Source: Lyophyllum atratum
Taxonomy: Eukaryota > Basidiomycota > Agaricomycetes > Agaricales > Lyophyllaceae
NCBI GenBank assembly: GCA_014905825.1
Contig: JACGCN010000020.1
Location: forward strand, 248,001-312,000
Length of the DNA stretch: 64,000 nucleotides
Direction of reading: 5' to 3'
The notes under the pieces are model-generated. The model did no database searches, was not told the DNA's origin, and saw nothing but the letters and a program-made list of their open reading frames with translations. The translations under genes were made by a program, and so were the position numbers. Of the stretch, positions 1-10,910 are shown piece by piece (position 1 is the first letter of the stretch; each line of letters begins with the position of its first letter).

Positions 1-1124
1 AAATCCTCCGGGCGTAGGTAGATTCTGTCCAAACTCTTGATGAAGTTTCGGATGTGAGTGGCAGCGATCGTTGCTCGTTTTTGTAGAAGGGCTACAGTAA
101 GCAGGATGTCGTTGCGATGCCTATTCCACCCAAGGGACCGTAGAAACTTGAATCCTGGGTCGTAGCGGAAACGGTTGCGGACAGGGCCGAGAGCCAGGAA
201 TTCCGCAAGAGTGTCTAGCACTTGATGCGTAGCTAGCACGAGTTGCGTGATGTCCCCGAGAGGTGCTTCGTTCAGCGAGTACATGGGCTCGTCTCCATCG
301 AGGTACTGAACTAGGTCTTTGGCGCTCAGCTTTAAGGTCAGGAAATCCTGTAAGCCTTCCTCCAAGGTGTTCCACAATAGATCGTTGTGAGGGGCGTTCC
401 ATCGGATGAGGATGTGGCGAACGAGAGTTGATTCAGCTTCGTCTCGACCTGGCAGACGACCGTCAACTCCCCCGAATCTAGTGATTGGATCGTAGTGCAG
501 CTTGGGGTCGAACGTTGGATGATAGCGGAAGTTCGAACACTCGATGGGTTCGTCTCTGATCTCAATGCTCGATAACGCAGGTATTCCCCCAAATATGAAA
601 GGGTGAGAGTCTAGCGTGGCGGGCGCGCCTTCTTCCCGTGGAGTCGCGGAGGTTCCGTCAACAGGAGGAGGAGTAGCTTCCGTAAGGAAGCCTAAGGACG
701 GGGCTGCTGACTCCGAACGGTCGTCTGTGAATCGCCCCTCGCGCCTTGAGCCTGGCGTCGGAGGGTACATCCTATGATGAGGAGGAGGATCCCGAACAGG
801 TTTGTTGCTCGTGAACTTGGCTTCCAGTTCTAGCAAAGGACCGTCTAATGTTAGGGAGGGTCCCGGGGGGGATCCGCTCTCATGATCCGGTACAGTCTCG
901 ATGGTCGGTGAGCGATTGATTCGAACCGGGGAGGAAGCTCGCGCCTTGCCCTTGGGGACTCCAGGGGCCGGCGTCGAGCGGGGTACCACGTCGCCTGCTG
1001 CTGAGGAAGCAGCGGCTGACGCGGGAGTAGAACGGGTAGTGGGTCGTTTCCCAGTGGCAGAGGGGTTGGACGGAGTAGTAACACCCGTCCCTGCCGCATT
1101 GGACGCGACTCGCTGAGGAGGCAT
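1..1124 (-). CDS. Gag-like protein of a retrotransposon, partial (runs off window)
   Basis: An uninterrupted frame of 374 codons starts at the ATG at 1124-1122 and is still open at the window edge, so the C-terminus is missing. Residues 1-120 are low-complexity, rich in Ser, Thr, Pro and Ala. From about residue 200 the chain becomes helical and charged (FDPKLHYDPITRFGG, then RWNAPHNDLLWNTLEEGL), the usual layout of a fungal LTR-element Gag: disordered head, then capsid-like helices. No zinc knuckle, protease or reverse transcriptase lies inside the window; these would follow on the far side. Context supports the call: a 577-nt leader and a probable LTR lie directly upstream. The Ty3 or Copia assignment cannot be made from this part. 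An unrelated disordered protein remains possible. Confidence 0.55.
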   Translation of the reverse strand, partial: MPPQRVASNAAGTGVTTPSNPSATGKRPTTRSTPASAAASSAAGDVVPRSTPAPGVPKGKARASSPVRINRSPTIETVPDHESGSPPGPSLTLDGPLLELEAKFTSNKPVRDPPPHHRMYPPTPGSRREGRFTDDRSESAAPSLGFLTEATPPPVDGTSATPREEGAPATLDSHPFIFGGIPALSSIEIRDEPIECSNFRYHPTFDPKLHYDPITRFGGVDGRLPGRDEAESTLVRHILIRWNAPHNDLLWNTLEEGLQDFLTLKLSAKDLVQYLDGDEPMYSLNEAPLGDITQLVLATHQVLDTLAEFLALGPVRNRFRYDPGFKFLRSLGWNRHRNDILLTVALLQKRATIAATHIRNFIKSLDRIYLRPED

Positions 1125-1701
1125 AACGGTTATGCAGAAGAAGATACGTCGGGGCGCGTAGTTGATAACCGTTGGACTTGAGGGCAGGTTGTCCAATAGT
1201 CGAGTATCGTGGTCGGTTGGGGAGTGCAACGAGGCCGCACAACGGATGATAAAAATTTACGTTGGGGAGCGTGGCGTGCTAACCGATGATCGACGATCGG
1301 AAACGTAGGGACTAAGCAGACTGAATTTTGAAGGATTTTCGAAGGGATTCGACCTTCCAAAGAGGTCGTCGGTAGTAGGACTGAGAGACTTCATCACGCT
1401 TGAGTGAAGTCCGCGGTGCCCTCACCATTGTGATACAGCTGGTCCGGATGGGCTTCTCGCGTGAGGAAGACTCGAGCTATTCGCTCCTCAATGCGCCTTA
1501 CCTCGAGGGAGGTCGGCGCGGAGAGAGGGCGTAATAGCGAGGGGTCGGGACGGCGGCTCGAAGGAGCGCCTGTCCGAGACAGAACGGCCTTGTAACCCTA
1601 GGTAGGGGTGTTGTCATCCGACACCGGAGCTCTGTAAGCCTGAGCGAGGCGTGCTGTCACCCTGCACAGGGCCCGGTGGCCTCCGGGGTCGAGCCATCGC
1701 G
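1125..1701 (-). other. Leader between probable LTR and Gag-like ORF
   Basis: No gene is seen in these 577 bases. On the minus strand the sequence TGGCTCGACCCCGG begins at about 1697, five bases after the proposed LTR end. It has the form of a tRNA primer-binding site (TGG followed by a tRNA 3'-end complement). I did not match it to a specific tRNA. Confidence 0.35.
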
Positions 1702-1882
1702 TGTCTTGCTGTAGCGAGCGAGAACGCGAAATAGAGATGATGATATTTAATGATGAAGTCCCTAAAGGACGTGCTAGCGAAGATACACAAGAGACATGTA
1801 AATATATACAAACAAAAGGGCTCTCGGCCCGGTCGTGCACGCGTCAGAGTAATCCCACGAGTCTGCTATCTAGGGTAGCACA
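1702..1882 (-). mobile_element. Probable LTR (181 bp) of the Gag-bearing element
   Basis: Read on the minus strand the segment starts TGTGCTACCC at 1882 and ends CAAGACA at 1702, giving the TG...CA ends of an LTR. Inside are a TATATATT motif and a downstream CT-rich stretch, as in an LTR promoter. A TGG-type primer site follows five bases later, then the leader and the Gag-like frame. The other LTR lies outside the window, so identity of the pair and the target-site duplication cannot be checked. The segment overlaps the last codons and the stop of the neighbouring transposase frame. Confidence 0.45.
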
Positions 1883-4385
1883 CCGTCGTCACAACGCCCA
1901 TCGTTCCGTTTACGCTTTCTGTCTCCAGCGTTCTCGGCACGTGTAGGCTTTGTGCGGCCAATAGCTGCACTAATGACTTTCCATCGTTCAGGTTGACCAT
2001 GACGAATGGGAGCTCCCTCTGGAATGATAAATTGAGTGAGTCATTCAGAGCTGCAAAAACCTTTAACGTACTGAAAGTAGCATGGTATAAACGCTCGTAA
2101 TAATCAGCCACGGAATAAAGCGATGCAAGGCCCTCCATAAATGAATGGTCGCGACCACATGCCCTATACAGCTTCCAGTGCATTGCTTCCTCCGCATTCG
2201 TAGTTTCCGGTATAGAATTCCAAACATCAGGGTCCATCGTCCGCTCCGATCCAAAAAGCATCCGCGCGTGAGAGGGACGTTTCCACCATTTCAACCAGGA
2301 GATAAGCTTTGGATAGTCGCGGACAAGTTGATCTGCACGTGAATCAAACACAGCACTGTCTGGGGCATCGAGAAGTGAGAGAGCCCGCTTTACAAATGCC
2401 TCTGCATTTTCTGGAGGCACGGCGCCACTGATACGGCTAACACGTGTTACACCAGCTCTAAAATGCTCTTGGCAGCCTCGCAGCAAATTAGTGGCTGCGT
2501 GGTACAGCTCGTCTCGAGAACGGTTGTCATCAGCCCGTCCTGACCAGAATTCTACAAATGCATTGATGAATCCCAGTCGCTCAGCTTCACTGAAATCCAT
2601 GACCTGATATGTAGGCTGTCAATGGCACGAAACTTTGCAATAAAGGATCCGTTCCTCACCCCTGCAAATAAGTAATCACCAATCTCTAATTTTCGATCCT
2701 CTGCTTCGTCTACAATGCTCTTGATGACCGCGAGAAAGTGATACATGTAGTGCTCGGCACTTGCACCGTTGGTGAACGATAGAACTCCTGGAACCCAGCA
2801 AAAAAGATCGCGGCAGTATGTCGAGGATACAACGAGAAGGGAGGTCCGCTCCTTCCACCACCCATGTGCCGCATCACTAACCATTCCATTGATCGGGCCG
2901 TCGAGAACATCCTCTTTTACCAGCTGTGACCGCATAAACCTCGTCTGGACAGATATAACCGTCACTTTGCCTATGGTTGATAGTATGACAAGGCCCGGAT
3001 GCTCCGAGTCGAACTTTGCAAACGCCCGAATGAAACTATCTCCGCCTGTATCGGCTCCTCGCTTGAGCTTCAGTCGTTCTTTGCCAACCCGATCCGCATT
3101 AAGAAAAACATCAGAGATGTCCGCTACTGATTCACCAGGGCCCTCGACACCAGGGGCACCGACGATCAACTAAAGTGGGCCAGCCTGCGGATGAGCGTTG
3201 ACCGTCTTCTCAAACCTCTTTTTTTGGTCGGGGAGGAGGTGAAGAATGCGAGGAGGGCGTTGGTGCATGTGGTAGCCTCCGTTTTTGTAATATATCCCGC
3301 CAGCCCAGGTCTGTAGGGTCGAGACAACATCACACTTGGCATGGAATAGTCGTGCACCGCAAGTACACCGCTTTTGAAGTTGTTGGTGAAGAGTATGCGG
3401 CTTCGTCGTCGGTCGTAGAGTGATGCCGCAGTCTTCGTTATCGCAATTGATTATTCCACAGCATTTCCGGGTTGACTTCTTTCCCTCTTTTCTCTTCGCT
3501 GCGAATTTATCCCCCTTGCGAAATCCCCCTTGAACGATGTGTGCCCAGTGGATTGCAAGATTACCCATCTCATTCACTTCATCCATGGTAAAATGCCGCT
3601 TGAAGTTACCACTGGGCCATCCATCCCATTCTCCCTCCCATCCCGAGTCATTCCCACTGGTGTCACTGTCACTGCTCGAATCAGGTGCTTCCGCTAGGAT
3701 GGGCTTCGACCGCTTAGGTTGTACTATTCTGTCCTTCTGCACTATTGCATTTGTAACAGGAATAAAATGGCCCTCTAATGTCCGTGTATACAGAATCTCG
3801 CCCGTATCTTTCGAAGCGGTAGTCTGGACAGCTGCAAATGCAAATAGGGTTGAACGGTAAGTATCAGCATGGATAATGAGCTTTAGATGTTCTTACGAGG
3901 TGAGTGAAAATCAGCGCCTTTCTGTGGGGCAAAACCGCCTTGCAGAGGAGGAGGGAGAGGGGCTAAGCAGAAGTTATCCTTCCTTCAGACCTTCGAGGAC
4001 CATAAGACAGTCTGAAAATGCTCTTACCAGGAGGAGGCACAACCCAAAACTGCTGTGATGTCAAACCAACCGGTGGAGGTGGCGCATTCCGTTGCACATA
4101 ACCCACGATATTGAGACCTAAAGGAGTTGAAGTGTCAGCGGACGCCGGAAGGTGAAGGTAAATTTCCACAAGGGCTCACCACTTGGATCGTACAGAGGTA
4201 CATTATTAGAAGAGCATGGACCTGTCTGCTGCTCGTTTGCCCCAAGTCTCCCCATTTGCGATAGTTCTATCCCAGCGTGAACTCGCTCATGAGGGCTGAA
4301 ATATTGATAGATATGTTTCAAAAAGCCCTGTAGAAATTGTGGTAGTAGGCCGGGTGAACACATCAATAAGACTTACCAGAACCAT
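1866..4385 (-). pseudogene. Transposase with GCM/WRKY-type zinc finger, nonsense-interrupted and 3'-truncated
   Basis: Six exons join cleanly: 4385-4377, 4327-4180, 4117-4028, 3962-3897, 3831-2660 and 2603-1866, with introns of 49-65 nt and consensus sites. The long exon has a zinc-binding region (RKCCGIINCDNEDCG, KRCTCGARLFHAKC, GGYHMHQRPP) of the GCM/WRKY superfamily. An RNase H-like transposase core follows (GMVSDAAHGWW, WVPGVLSFTNG), then GVMDFSEAERLGF across the last splice. One TAG at 3172-3170 interrupts the long exon in frame; the flanks read HPQAGPL-stop-LIVGAP. The final codons and stop lie in the proposed LTR, so the C-terminus is probably lost. The true 5' end is unclear: an open frame continues upstream of 4385. 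It would catalyse element mobility if intact; family assignment is from motif memory. Confidence 0.7.
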
Positions 4386-4680
4386 GATTACAAAGATGGT
4401 GTTAGAATCTCGATTCTCAACGGCTGAGTTCCTTGGCGTAAAAGACTGATGAGATTTCTGTCTGTTAGACGGTGGTCAGATAAAAGTAGAGAAATCTACG
4501 CACCTCAGCGATTACTCGTGAGGGTAAGTGGCACTGAGGTCCAGCGGGACGAAAGAGAAAATTGTAAGCGGAAGTAATTGAGATTGTAGGTCATCATAGG
4601 CAAATAGTGTTGATCGTGTGTCGATCGCGTCGACGAACATCCCTTCATTACTCTCGGGTATCGCATGAAATGTGATGTGC
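4386..4680 (-). other. Possible 5' exon relic of the transposase gene
   Basis: On the minus strand a frame from about 4668 to 4513 has protein-like composition (for example EGMFVDAIDTRSTLFAYDD) but ends at a TAA. It could not be joined to the 4385 exon with good splice sites. No other feature is seen. It may be a 5' exon cut by the foldback-like element. Confidence 0.2.
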
Positions 4681-4692
4681 TTACCGTGGCGC

Positions 4693-4855
4693 TTCCATGC
4701 AGGGCCGTGTCACTTCCGTGCAGGACCATGTCACTTCCGTGCAGTACCGTGCTCCTTCCATGCAGTGCCGTGACGCTTCCGTGCAGTGCCGTGACACTAC
4801 CATGCAGTACCGTGCAGTACCGTGCAGTGTGCCATGCAAAGCCGTGCAATGCCAG
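4693..4855 (+). repeat. Minisatellite, unit about 20 nt
   Basis: About eight imperfect units with the core TTCCGTGCAGTGCCGTGAC are arranged head to tail; later units shorten to GTACCGTGCA. In translation it yields repeating ALHG or MQCRD peptides, which I regard as spurious. Confidence 0.85.
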
Positions 4856-5330
4856 AAAGATGATCAAGAGGGTCCTTAACCGTTTGGAGGCATTACTATA
4901 GAATACATCGCACCATTTCCGTGGTTGTAGCCTCCCGAGTAGCAAAACTGCCAAAAGTTTTAGCTGGAATTAAGTGTGAGACTAATGAGGGATATAGGAC
5001 GTACCTGAGCTCAAAAATGCCTTGTGCAGTAGGCTGAGGGGCACGGTAGACCGCGTCGACGCCGATAGAGTCCCAGGATTAAGTCTCCGTCAGCGCGTCG
5101 TGAAGATGAACCACTCGTGCCAACATTGGCGCGTTGTTTACAGGTGTTTAAAGCCCCAGTCAGATAACAGAATGCCAGATTATGTAGCTTCCAGATATGC
5201 TGTGTATCTATTTTTTACATGCAGAGGGTCCTAAAGATACATAGAAATGAATAGTACATGACCCAGAGCTTAGTGGTTGACCCCCCGGGTGTTATTGAGG
5301 GATCTATGCCAGCCAAGTGCCCAAGTCACA

Positions 5331-5422
5331 TGTTCCCATCAATTCAAGAGTGAGTGCTTTTTTCTGCGGCGAGTCACGTCTCGCCGCAGAAAAAAGCACT
5401 CACTCTTGAATTGATGGGAACA
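5331..5422. repeat. Perfect inverted repeat, 43-nt arms, 6-nt loop
   Basis: Bases 5331-5373 are the exact reverse complement of 5380-5422; the spacer is TCACGT. Pairing stops at 5330/5423. Any transcript on either strand would fold into a 43-bp perfect duplex. Confidence 0.97.
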
Positions 5423-5775
5423 GAATGCTTGAGTCATTGATTACTTCACGAGACCGAACATAAATGACATTTTTCAATCGCGAGTCGCGACTGTTTGTGA
5501 GTGGCTCATCGTGTTTCAGCGCATCAATTCACTAGAGAAAGGTAAGCTGACTATTATACCGGAACCTTCATTTATTTACAGAACAGAGGTCTATTCTTTT
5601 TCGCCCCACTTTGAGCAACATAGTTACCTTCCGAACACGCACTCCGATGACCTTCGAGACACTGTCTGGGGCTCATTTGAACCGTGCACTTACCCTTCAC
5701 TACCGAGCAGTTCAGTGCCACGGCCAAGCCACGGCATGCACGGTAGCCACGGTATGCACGGCAGTGCCACGGTAA

Positions 5776-6113
5776 AAAACTGGTGCCCCAACAGCAACGT
5801 CGCGAAACTTTTTGTTGCCCAATGAAAAACGAGTGCCGAGCAAACAATTTATTCCGCAATTCAAAACAATATTAGATATAATAACAAAAGATATAAGTAC
5901 AAGAAAGCGTGTAAGTCGTAATAAGATAGCAAATGCAGATGTGTTCCGGAATTCGAAGCAAAGTCAGTGGGTTTGATAACAGAAAATATGCCAGAAAGAG
6001 AGTAACTTGAAATAAGATAGATGTCGTCTGATAAATAGTAATAAAGTTCAGGTCGGGACCCTCTGACCATCGTAGGGGTGTACATTAGCCAGCGAGGAAA
6101 GCAATGAAGTCCC
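5776..6113. other. AT-rich spacer, no gene seen
   Basis: The 338 bases between the foldback-like element and the stop of the next gene are AT-rich with scattered GATA/TATA runs. No convincing coding frame or RNA gene is visible; part is probably the 3' UTR of the minus-strand gene that ends at 6114. Confidence 0.5.
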
Positions 6114-7403
6114 CTAGAAGCGATTCTGCCGACGACGAATACTATCCTCGGGCCTCTCGGGAGACAAGATATGTCGCAAAAGGTACCTGAGGAGACCGCC
6201 TGCCTCTTCGCAGTCCCTGGACAAGAACTTTTTAGTCCGTATAGTGTACATACTTAGAGCCTCCTCAGTGGGGAAAATTTTGATAGTCCTTTCCGAGATG
6301 TGGTTATCGATCAAGTCGACGAGGTTGACATAGGTGTTCCTCACAGCCTTTGTCGAGTAATCGCGGTCAGCATGGCGTGAATGAAGGGCTCGGCATTGAA
6401 GTACCTCTCTACATTCCCGCAGTCTGGTGGGCAGTGGTTTTATGTCCAGAACACAACACAATGACCGCCATGACTCCACGTCGTTTTCATCCATCCCGAA
6501 AAACTTGTTGAAAGCCCGGACGAGAGTGACTCTAAAGTACTCCCGCGCGGCGCTTTTCTCTTGGTATTTCAACTCATAGAGATCCACCATGCGGTAAAAC
6601 TCGTCCCACACGGGCTGGGTTCGGCTGTACTGGAAATTGGGATAGGCGCTGAAGAATTCGTCCAAGGGGTTCTTCGATTTAAACGAGGGGGAAGGTGTGG
6701 GCTGTGTCCAAGATTAGGCTGGCAGTCTCGCACAAAGTATGGATGAACGATCGCTTACGGTATCAGAACGTTTGTATCTCTTAACTTCCGTTGACATCGA
6801 GGCGTCGTGCTCCTGAGACTCGAGTTTCGCTTTCCGTTTCTTTGGAACTTTGGGTTCGACTTCAATCTCGACCTTGGGTGGAATATTTGCGGCTGGGTTC
6901 TGCTGTCCGATGTTCAAGGGTTAGACCGACACTTGGATAATGCATCGCGAGCTCACTTGGACAGAGCCTTGTCTTATATTTCCAACTGGCATAAAAATCC
7001 CACCCGACTGAGATAACCAATCTTGCGAATCAGTTGGTCGAACTTGAACTGGGTCTTCAGTCTTGATCTTGGGCGTATTTGACATGGCAGGCATGGACTG
7101 TCCTGACATTACATTGACGGGGCAGATAGCGTATGGAGGACTTACTGCCACTTTAAAAGCCTGATTAATGCTCTCCACTCTCCATCTCAATCTCGACGCG
7201 GTCAATGTTGACGCGATTGGTTTCGGTTTGGGCTGTGACGGGACGAGTGGAATTACCCAGCTAACCTGGATTTCGTCTCGCTTCGTACTGGTCCTGCCCT
7301 GATCCTTGAGTGCCAAATTTACATCTATTTCCCGGAAGTCAGCTTCGCTGAATTCCGACAGATCGAAATTGCCGTATTCGTCGTCTGAGGTGTCGGAAGA
7401 CAT
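6114..7403 (-). CDS. Agaricomycete-type hypothetical protein (YPNF/WDEFYRM family)
   Basis: Three exons: 7403-6957, 6902-6759 and 6701-6114; introns of 54 and 57 nt have GTGAGC/GTAAGC donors and TCTAAC/CCTAATC branch sites. The start MSSDTSDDEYGNFD was chosen over upstream Met codons because this acidic head is usual in the family. The middle is a basic, disordered linker (PKVPKKRKAK, a possible nuclear signal). The C-terminal domain of about 190 residues carries FFSAYPNFQYSRTQPVWDEF, MDENDVESWRSLC and FPTEEALSMYT, and ends near LLRYLLRHIL. I recognise these as a multi-copy family of unknown function in mushroom genomes. An optional in-frame 48-nt intron may exist near 7150 (GTAAGT...GGACAG). 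The gene appears intact. No function can be given. Confidence 0.75.
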
Positions 7404-8294
7404 GGTGGAAGAAAGAAGGTGATCGCGCTGTGACCACGCACGTGCTACTGGTATCAACAAGCGTCACAGCCATGTGAGTTGATCTCCTCGGACTCCTCCT
7501 CCTCCTCCTCCGAGCTCTGCGCTCAGGCTGCAATAGACTCCCCATCTCGTTGCGAGACGCTCAATATCCTGCAAATTCGTTTGGAACACCATATGCACTG
7601 AAATTTAGTAGAACCAGCCTCGCAGATTCGGTATCGATAAGTGAACGGAAGCTGTATGCTGGTTCGGAGAGGCATCAACAGTACTCTGAATGTATATCTT
7701 TGCTTTTCCACTTGAATTGACCCATGGCCAGGTACGTATAAGTAGGGATATCGATCGCTACATAATGCTGATTAGCACGCTCAGAATTCTATTCGCATTC
7801 TAGATATACTCTGAACGAGTTTCAATCACTCTAGTTGCTCAAGGGAGGATCTACAAAGATAGCAAACTGTGGCTTTACTATCGTGATCAGATTATCTGGT
7901 CAAAAAACAAGACATACATCGAAGTCGACGAATGCTTCGTCTTCTATTCTGTCAAAAATGGCTGGGCAGGATCCGTGTGCCTCGCTCTATCTCTGTTTCT
8001 CTACGCGTTTACCGAAGTATGACCTCAAGCTGAGGTATCAAGTGACCCACTGACAGTGTGTCTTTTTTCCTTCCTCACGACCATCAGATAAAGATATTAC
8101 GGAACTAATGCCATTGAAAAAAGAAGACTTGTAAAAGAAGGCGTGATGGACCGAGCTTGGACAAGCAAACGTGCGAGGAATATATAGTTCAGGAGTCAGG
8201 ACCCCGCACGTACACGGCTGTCTAGAAGCAAAGACCTGTACCAAGCTGAGAGTGCCCAAGGCATTCTTAAGTCCACCGTGAAACACCTACTGGC
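7404..8294. other. Intergenic, 0.9 kb, no gene seen
   Basis: This stretch lies between two divergent starts (7403 on the minus strand, 8295 on the plus strand) and should hold both promoters. Short frames here have no recognisable protein character. Confidence 0.5.
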
Positions 8295-10910
8295 ATGTCG
8301 TTCAAAGCGCGAATCCAGAAGGTTTCACTGATTTTCGCGTATGTCATCTCTCTATCTAGCATCGGCCCACGAACTCACACTTCGTTTTGAAAAGTTGCGG
8401 GACTGCCTTGTTTTCTGATGGTAATCTTGATCTTTCGTCGAGGGGTTATTGCTTAATCCTGCTTCCCCTGTATAGGGTATGCGAATGGCGTCATTGGGAG
8501 TGGTGAGTGGTACCAGAATCCATGTTGCGCTGCGTATATCTCATTCTTCACTTAGTGGGAACTCGTAAGTGAAGCTCTTCTGCGGTTAATCGAGTCTGCT
8601 CTCAAAGTTTGTTGTGACAGTCTTGACCCGCATATACGGGGAGGAAGCTTTATCGCATCACAACTACAGCACAGTCGTCAGGAGTGTGGGTTTCGCCGGA
8701 TTCGTAGTCGGCATGGTTCTATTCGGTGGGAACCAGTTTCGCTTTCTGTTCAATTGTCATTCAATACCTGATCAGTTGCGTTGTTGAAGGTTACCTTTCT
8801 GATAAGTTGGGAAGAAAATTCGGTATGGTATGTGTTGAGAGTCCTCAGTCAAGTACCCGTCAAGAAGATTTATAAGAATATGCCCAGATGTCGGCTTCGG
8901 CACTCATTCTCGTCTTTTCTGGCCTCTCTGCATCCTCCTCCGGTGCACATGGCAGTATAGGTGGGCTTCTGAGCATGCTCAGTGCAATGCGGTAAGCCGC
9001 CAGTCGAAGTCTTGCCTATGGACAGGGCTCAAGACCCCACTACGCTCAGCTTCTTCCTAGGCATTGGATTAGGCGCAGAATATCCATGCGGCTCCGTTTC
9101 TGCCTCTGAGCAGTCCGAAGAACAGGGAATAAGCAAGAAAGCATGGCATCGTTGGCTCGCCCTTTCTACCAGTACGCTGTCGGATCCACATATATGACCC
9201 GGGAGGACCGCTGTTTATCTTTTCGTCTTGGCAGATACGATGATCGATTTCGGTTTTGTCATCGCTGCATTCGTTCCTCTGGTCCTTTTCTGGATGTACG
9301 CACCCCCCATGTCCATCGTTTCCACACATCGTCTCAGGCTCGCTGCAGTCTTGGTCCTGACCACCTGCGCGCCGTGTGGCGTCTCTCCCTCGGCTTGGGC
9401 ATCGCCCCCGCACTTGGAGTGTTTCTTTGGCGGTTAAGCATGGATGAGCCGGTGCGGTACAAGAAGGACTCCATGAAACACGCGCGGATACCGTACATCC
9501 TCGTGTTCAGGCGCTATGGACGTTCGTTAGCTGCCATTTCATTTATATGGTGAGTCCTTTGGTACGATACGCGTTTTGAATTTTCTGACGGGATGCGTCG
9601 TGTATGGGTTCCTATATGATATGATTGTGTACCCGGTGAGGCGTCCGAGTCCAGCTTTACTCGGGATCGTACTGACCCCCTTGGAAGTTTGGCATATACT
9701 CGTCGACTATTGTCAACAAGTAAGTTGGAAACATATCCACTAGAGCAAAACCCATGCATGGTCGTTCCCCAGCATTACAGGTGGATCCACGGACCTCAAT
9801 ATCGTGTTCGGTTGGAACGTCATCATAAAGTACGTCTCGGAAACCCCTGGTACTCCATGAACACCGTCTTATCCCCACCTCTCAGCTTGTTCTACATGCC
9901 AGGTATGCAGGCCTTCATCCTCTAGGTCCGCCCGGCTCTCCTCATCCCCCGCTCCATGCGCCTCCAGGAACAATTCTGGGAGCCTTTGTCATTGACTACC
10001 TAGGACCGAAGCACACCTTGGTCCGTCGTCCCGTTCATGCTGGCTCGTCTAACCCCCCAAAGATGGTCGGCCTCCTCTTACAAGCCATCATCGGATTCTT
10101 CATGAGCGGGTTCTACCTAAAGTCATCCCAACATCTCATCCAATAGTCAACGCTGATCCACACCTCATAAAGACTCACAAACCACATCGCCGCCTTCGCC
10201 GTGCGCATCCATCCCACTCCATTCCACGCCGCCACTGACCCCCACACAGGTCGTCTACGGCATATTCCTAAGCTTCGGCGAATTCGGCCCCGGCAACTGC
10301 ACCTTCATCCTCGCGAGCAAAAGCTGCCCCACCGCCGTCCGAGGCCAGTTCTTCGGTGTCGCAGCCGCCACCGGGAAATTAGGCGCCTTCATCGGGACTT
10401 GGCTGAGTTCCTCAGTCCCTCACTGTTGGAATGAGTACCCACTCCCATGACAAGTATTCCCCCCCATAATAGACGGTCAGTCCCGGTGTGGCCTGGTCTG
10501 AGTCTTCCGTGTCATCTGACTTCCTTTCTCTCCGCAGCTTTCGGAGGCCCCGACTCGCTGCGGGGAAACACAGGCCCCTTCTGGATCGGCAGCGGTGAGT
10601 CTCGTCTACTCCCTGCAAGGCAAGCCCGAATCTCATTGTAATCTAGCCCTGGCCCTCCTCAGCGCCCTCGTAACCTTCTTCTTCATCGAGCCCTTGACCA
10701 CCGACGGCATGGCGCTTGAGGACAGGGAGGTAAGTCGTCTTATCTTAGTACACAGCGACTGAGCTAAACTTGGCTTTGGGGGGGTAGTTCCGGGCCTACC
10801 TCGAAGCGCATGGATACGACACGAGCCGCATGGGCTTGGTACACGACACCGACTTGGGGAACGAGCGGGGGTCGTCGGAGAAGGTCATTATTGCATTGCA
10901 TGAGTCATGA
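8295..10910 (+). pseudogene. MFS transporter of the Git1/phosphate-glycerophosphodiester type, one broken splice site
   Basis: About 22 exons can be joined into a full 12-TM major facilitator protein, from MSFKARIQKVSLIFACGTAL to GLVHDTDLGNERG. Marker motifs are LFSDGYANGVIG, GYLSDKLGRKFG (the MFS loop 2-3 signature), [65 protein letters not shown] and FRAYLEAHGYD. This set is typical of fungal proton symporters for phosphate, glycerophosphodiesters or related metabolites in the plasma membrane; the substrate is not readable. Exon 4 (8556-8564) is only 9 nt. The intron after 9549 must end before the exon FLYDMIVYP at 9608, but the bases there are GG and no AG lies between. The gene is therefore either a recent pseudogene, mis-assembled, or uses a non-AG acceptor. 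The intron at 10407-10454 uses a weak GTTCCT donor. Confidence 0.7.

Larger units (their letters stand above)
4681..5775. mobile_element. Foldback-like non-autonomous element, about 1.1 kb
   Basis: The left end (TTACCGTGGCGCTTCC at 4681) and the reverse complement of the right end (TTACCGTGGCACTGCC, ending 5775) match at 18 of 21 positions. Inward of both ends lie tandem copies of a CCGTGCA/TGCCGTG motif in opposite orientation (4690-4855 and 5713-5770). A perfect 43-nt-arm hairpin lies in the middle. Inverted ends built of tandem subrepeats are typical of foldback elements. No coding capacity is seen and no target-site duplication is obvious, so the boundaries are provisional. Confidence 0.45.

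Noticed and set aside
3170..3202. 33-nt intron that would remove the TAG in the transposase
   Set aside because: Too short for this genome and lacks a branch site; a nonsense codon is the simpler reading.
4505..4954. 149-codon frame with repeated ALHG units
   Set aside because: Created by translation of the 20-nt minisatellite; no start context or homologous character.
10403..10454. Second and third splice lesions in the transporter (donor CTGAG at 10403, acceptor CAA at 10453)
   Set aside because: Shifting the intron to 10407-10454 gives a GT donor and AG acceptor and keeps the frame with only one extra residue, so no lesion is needed.
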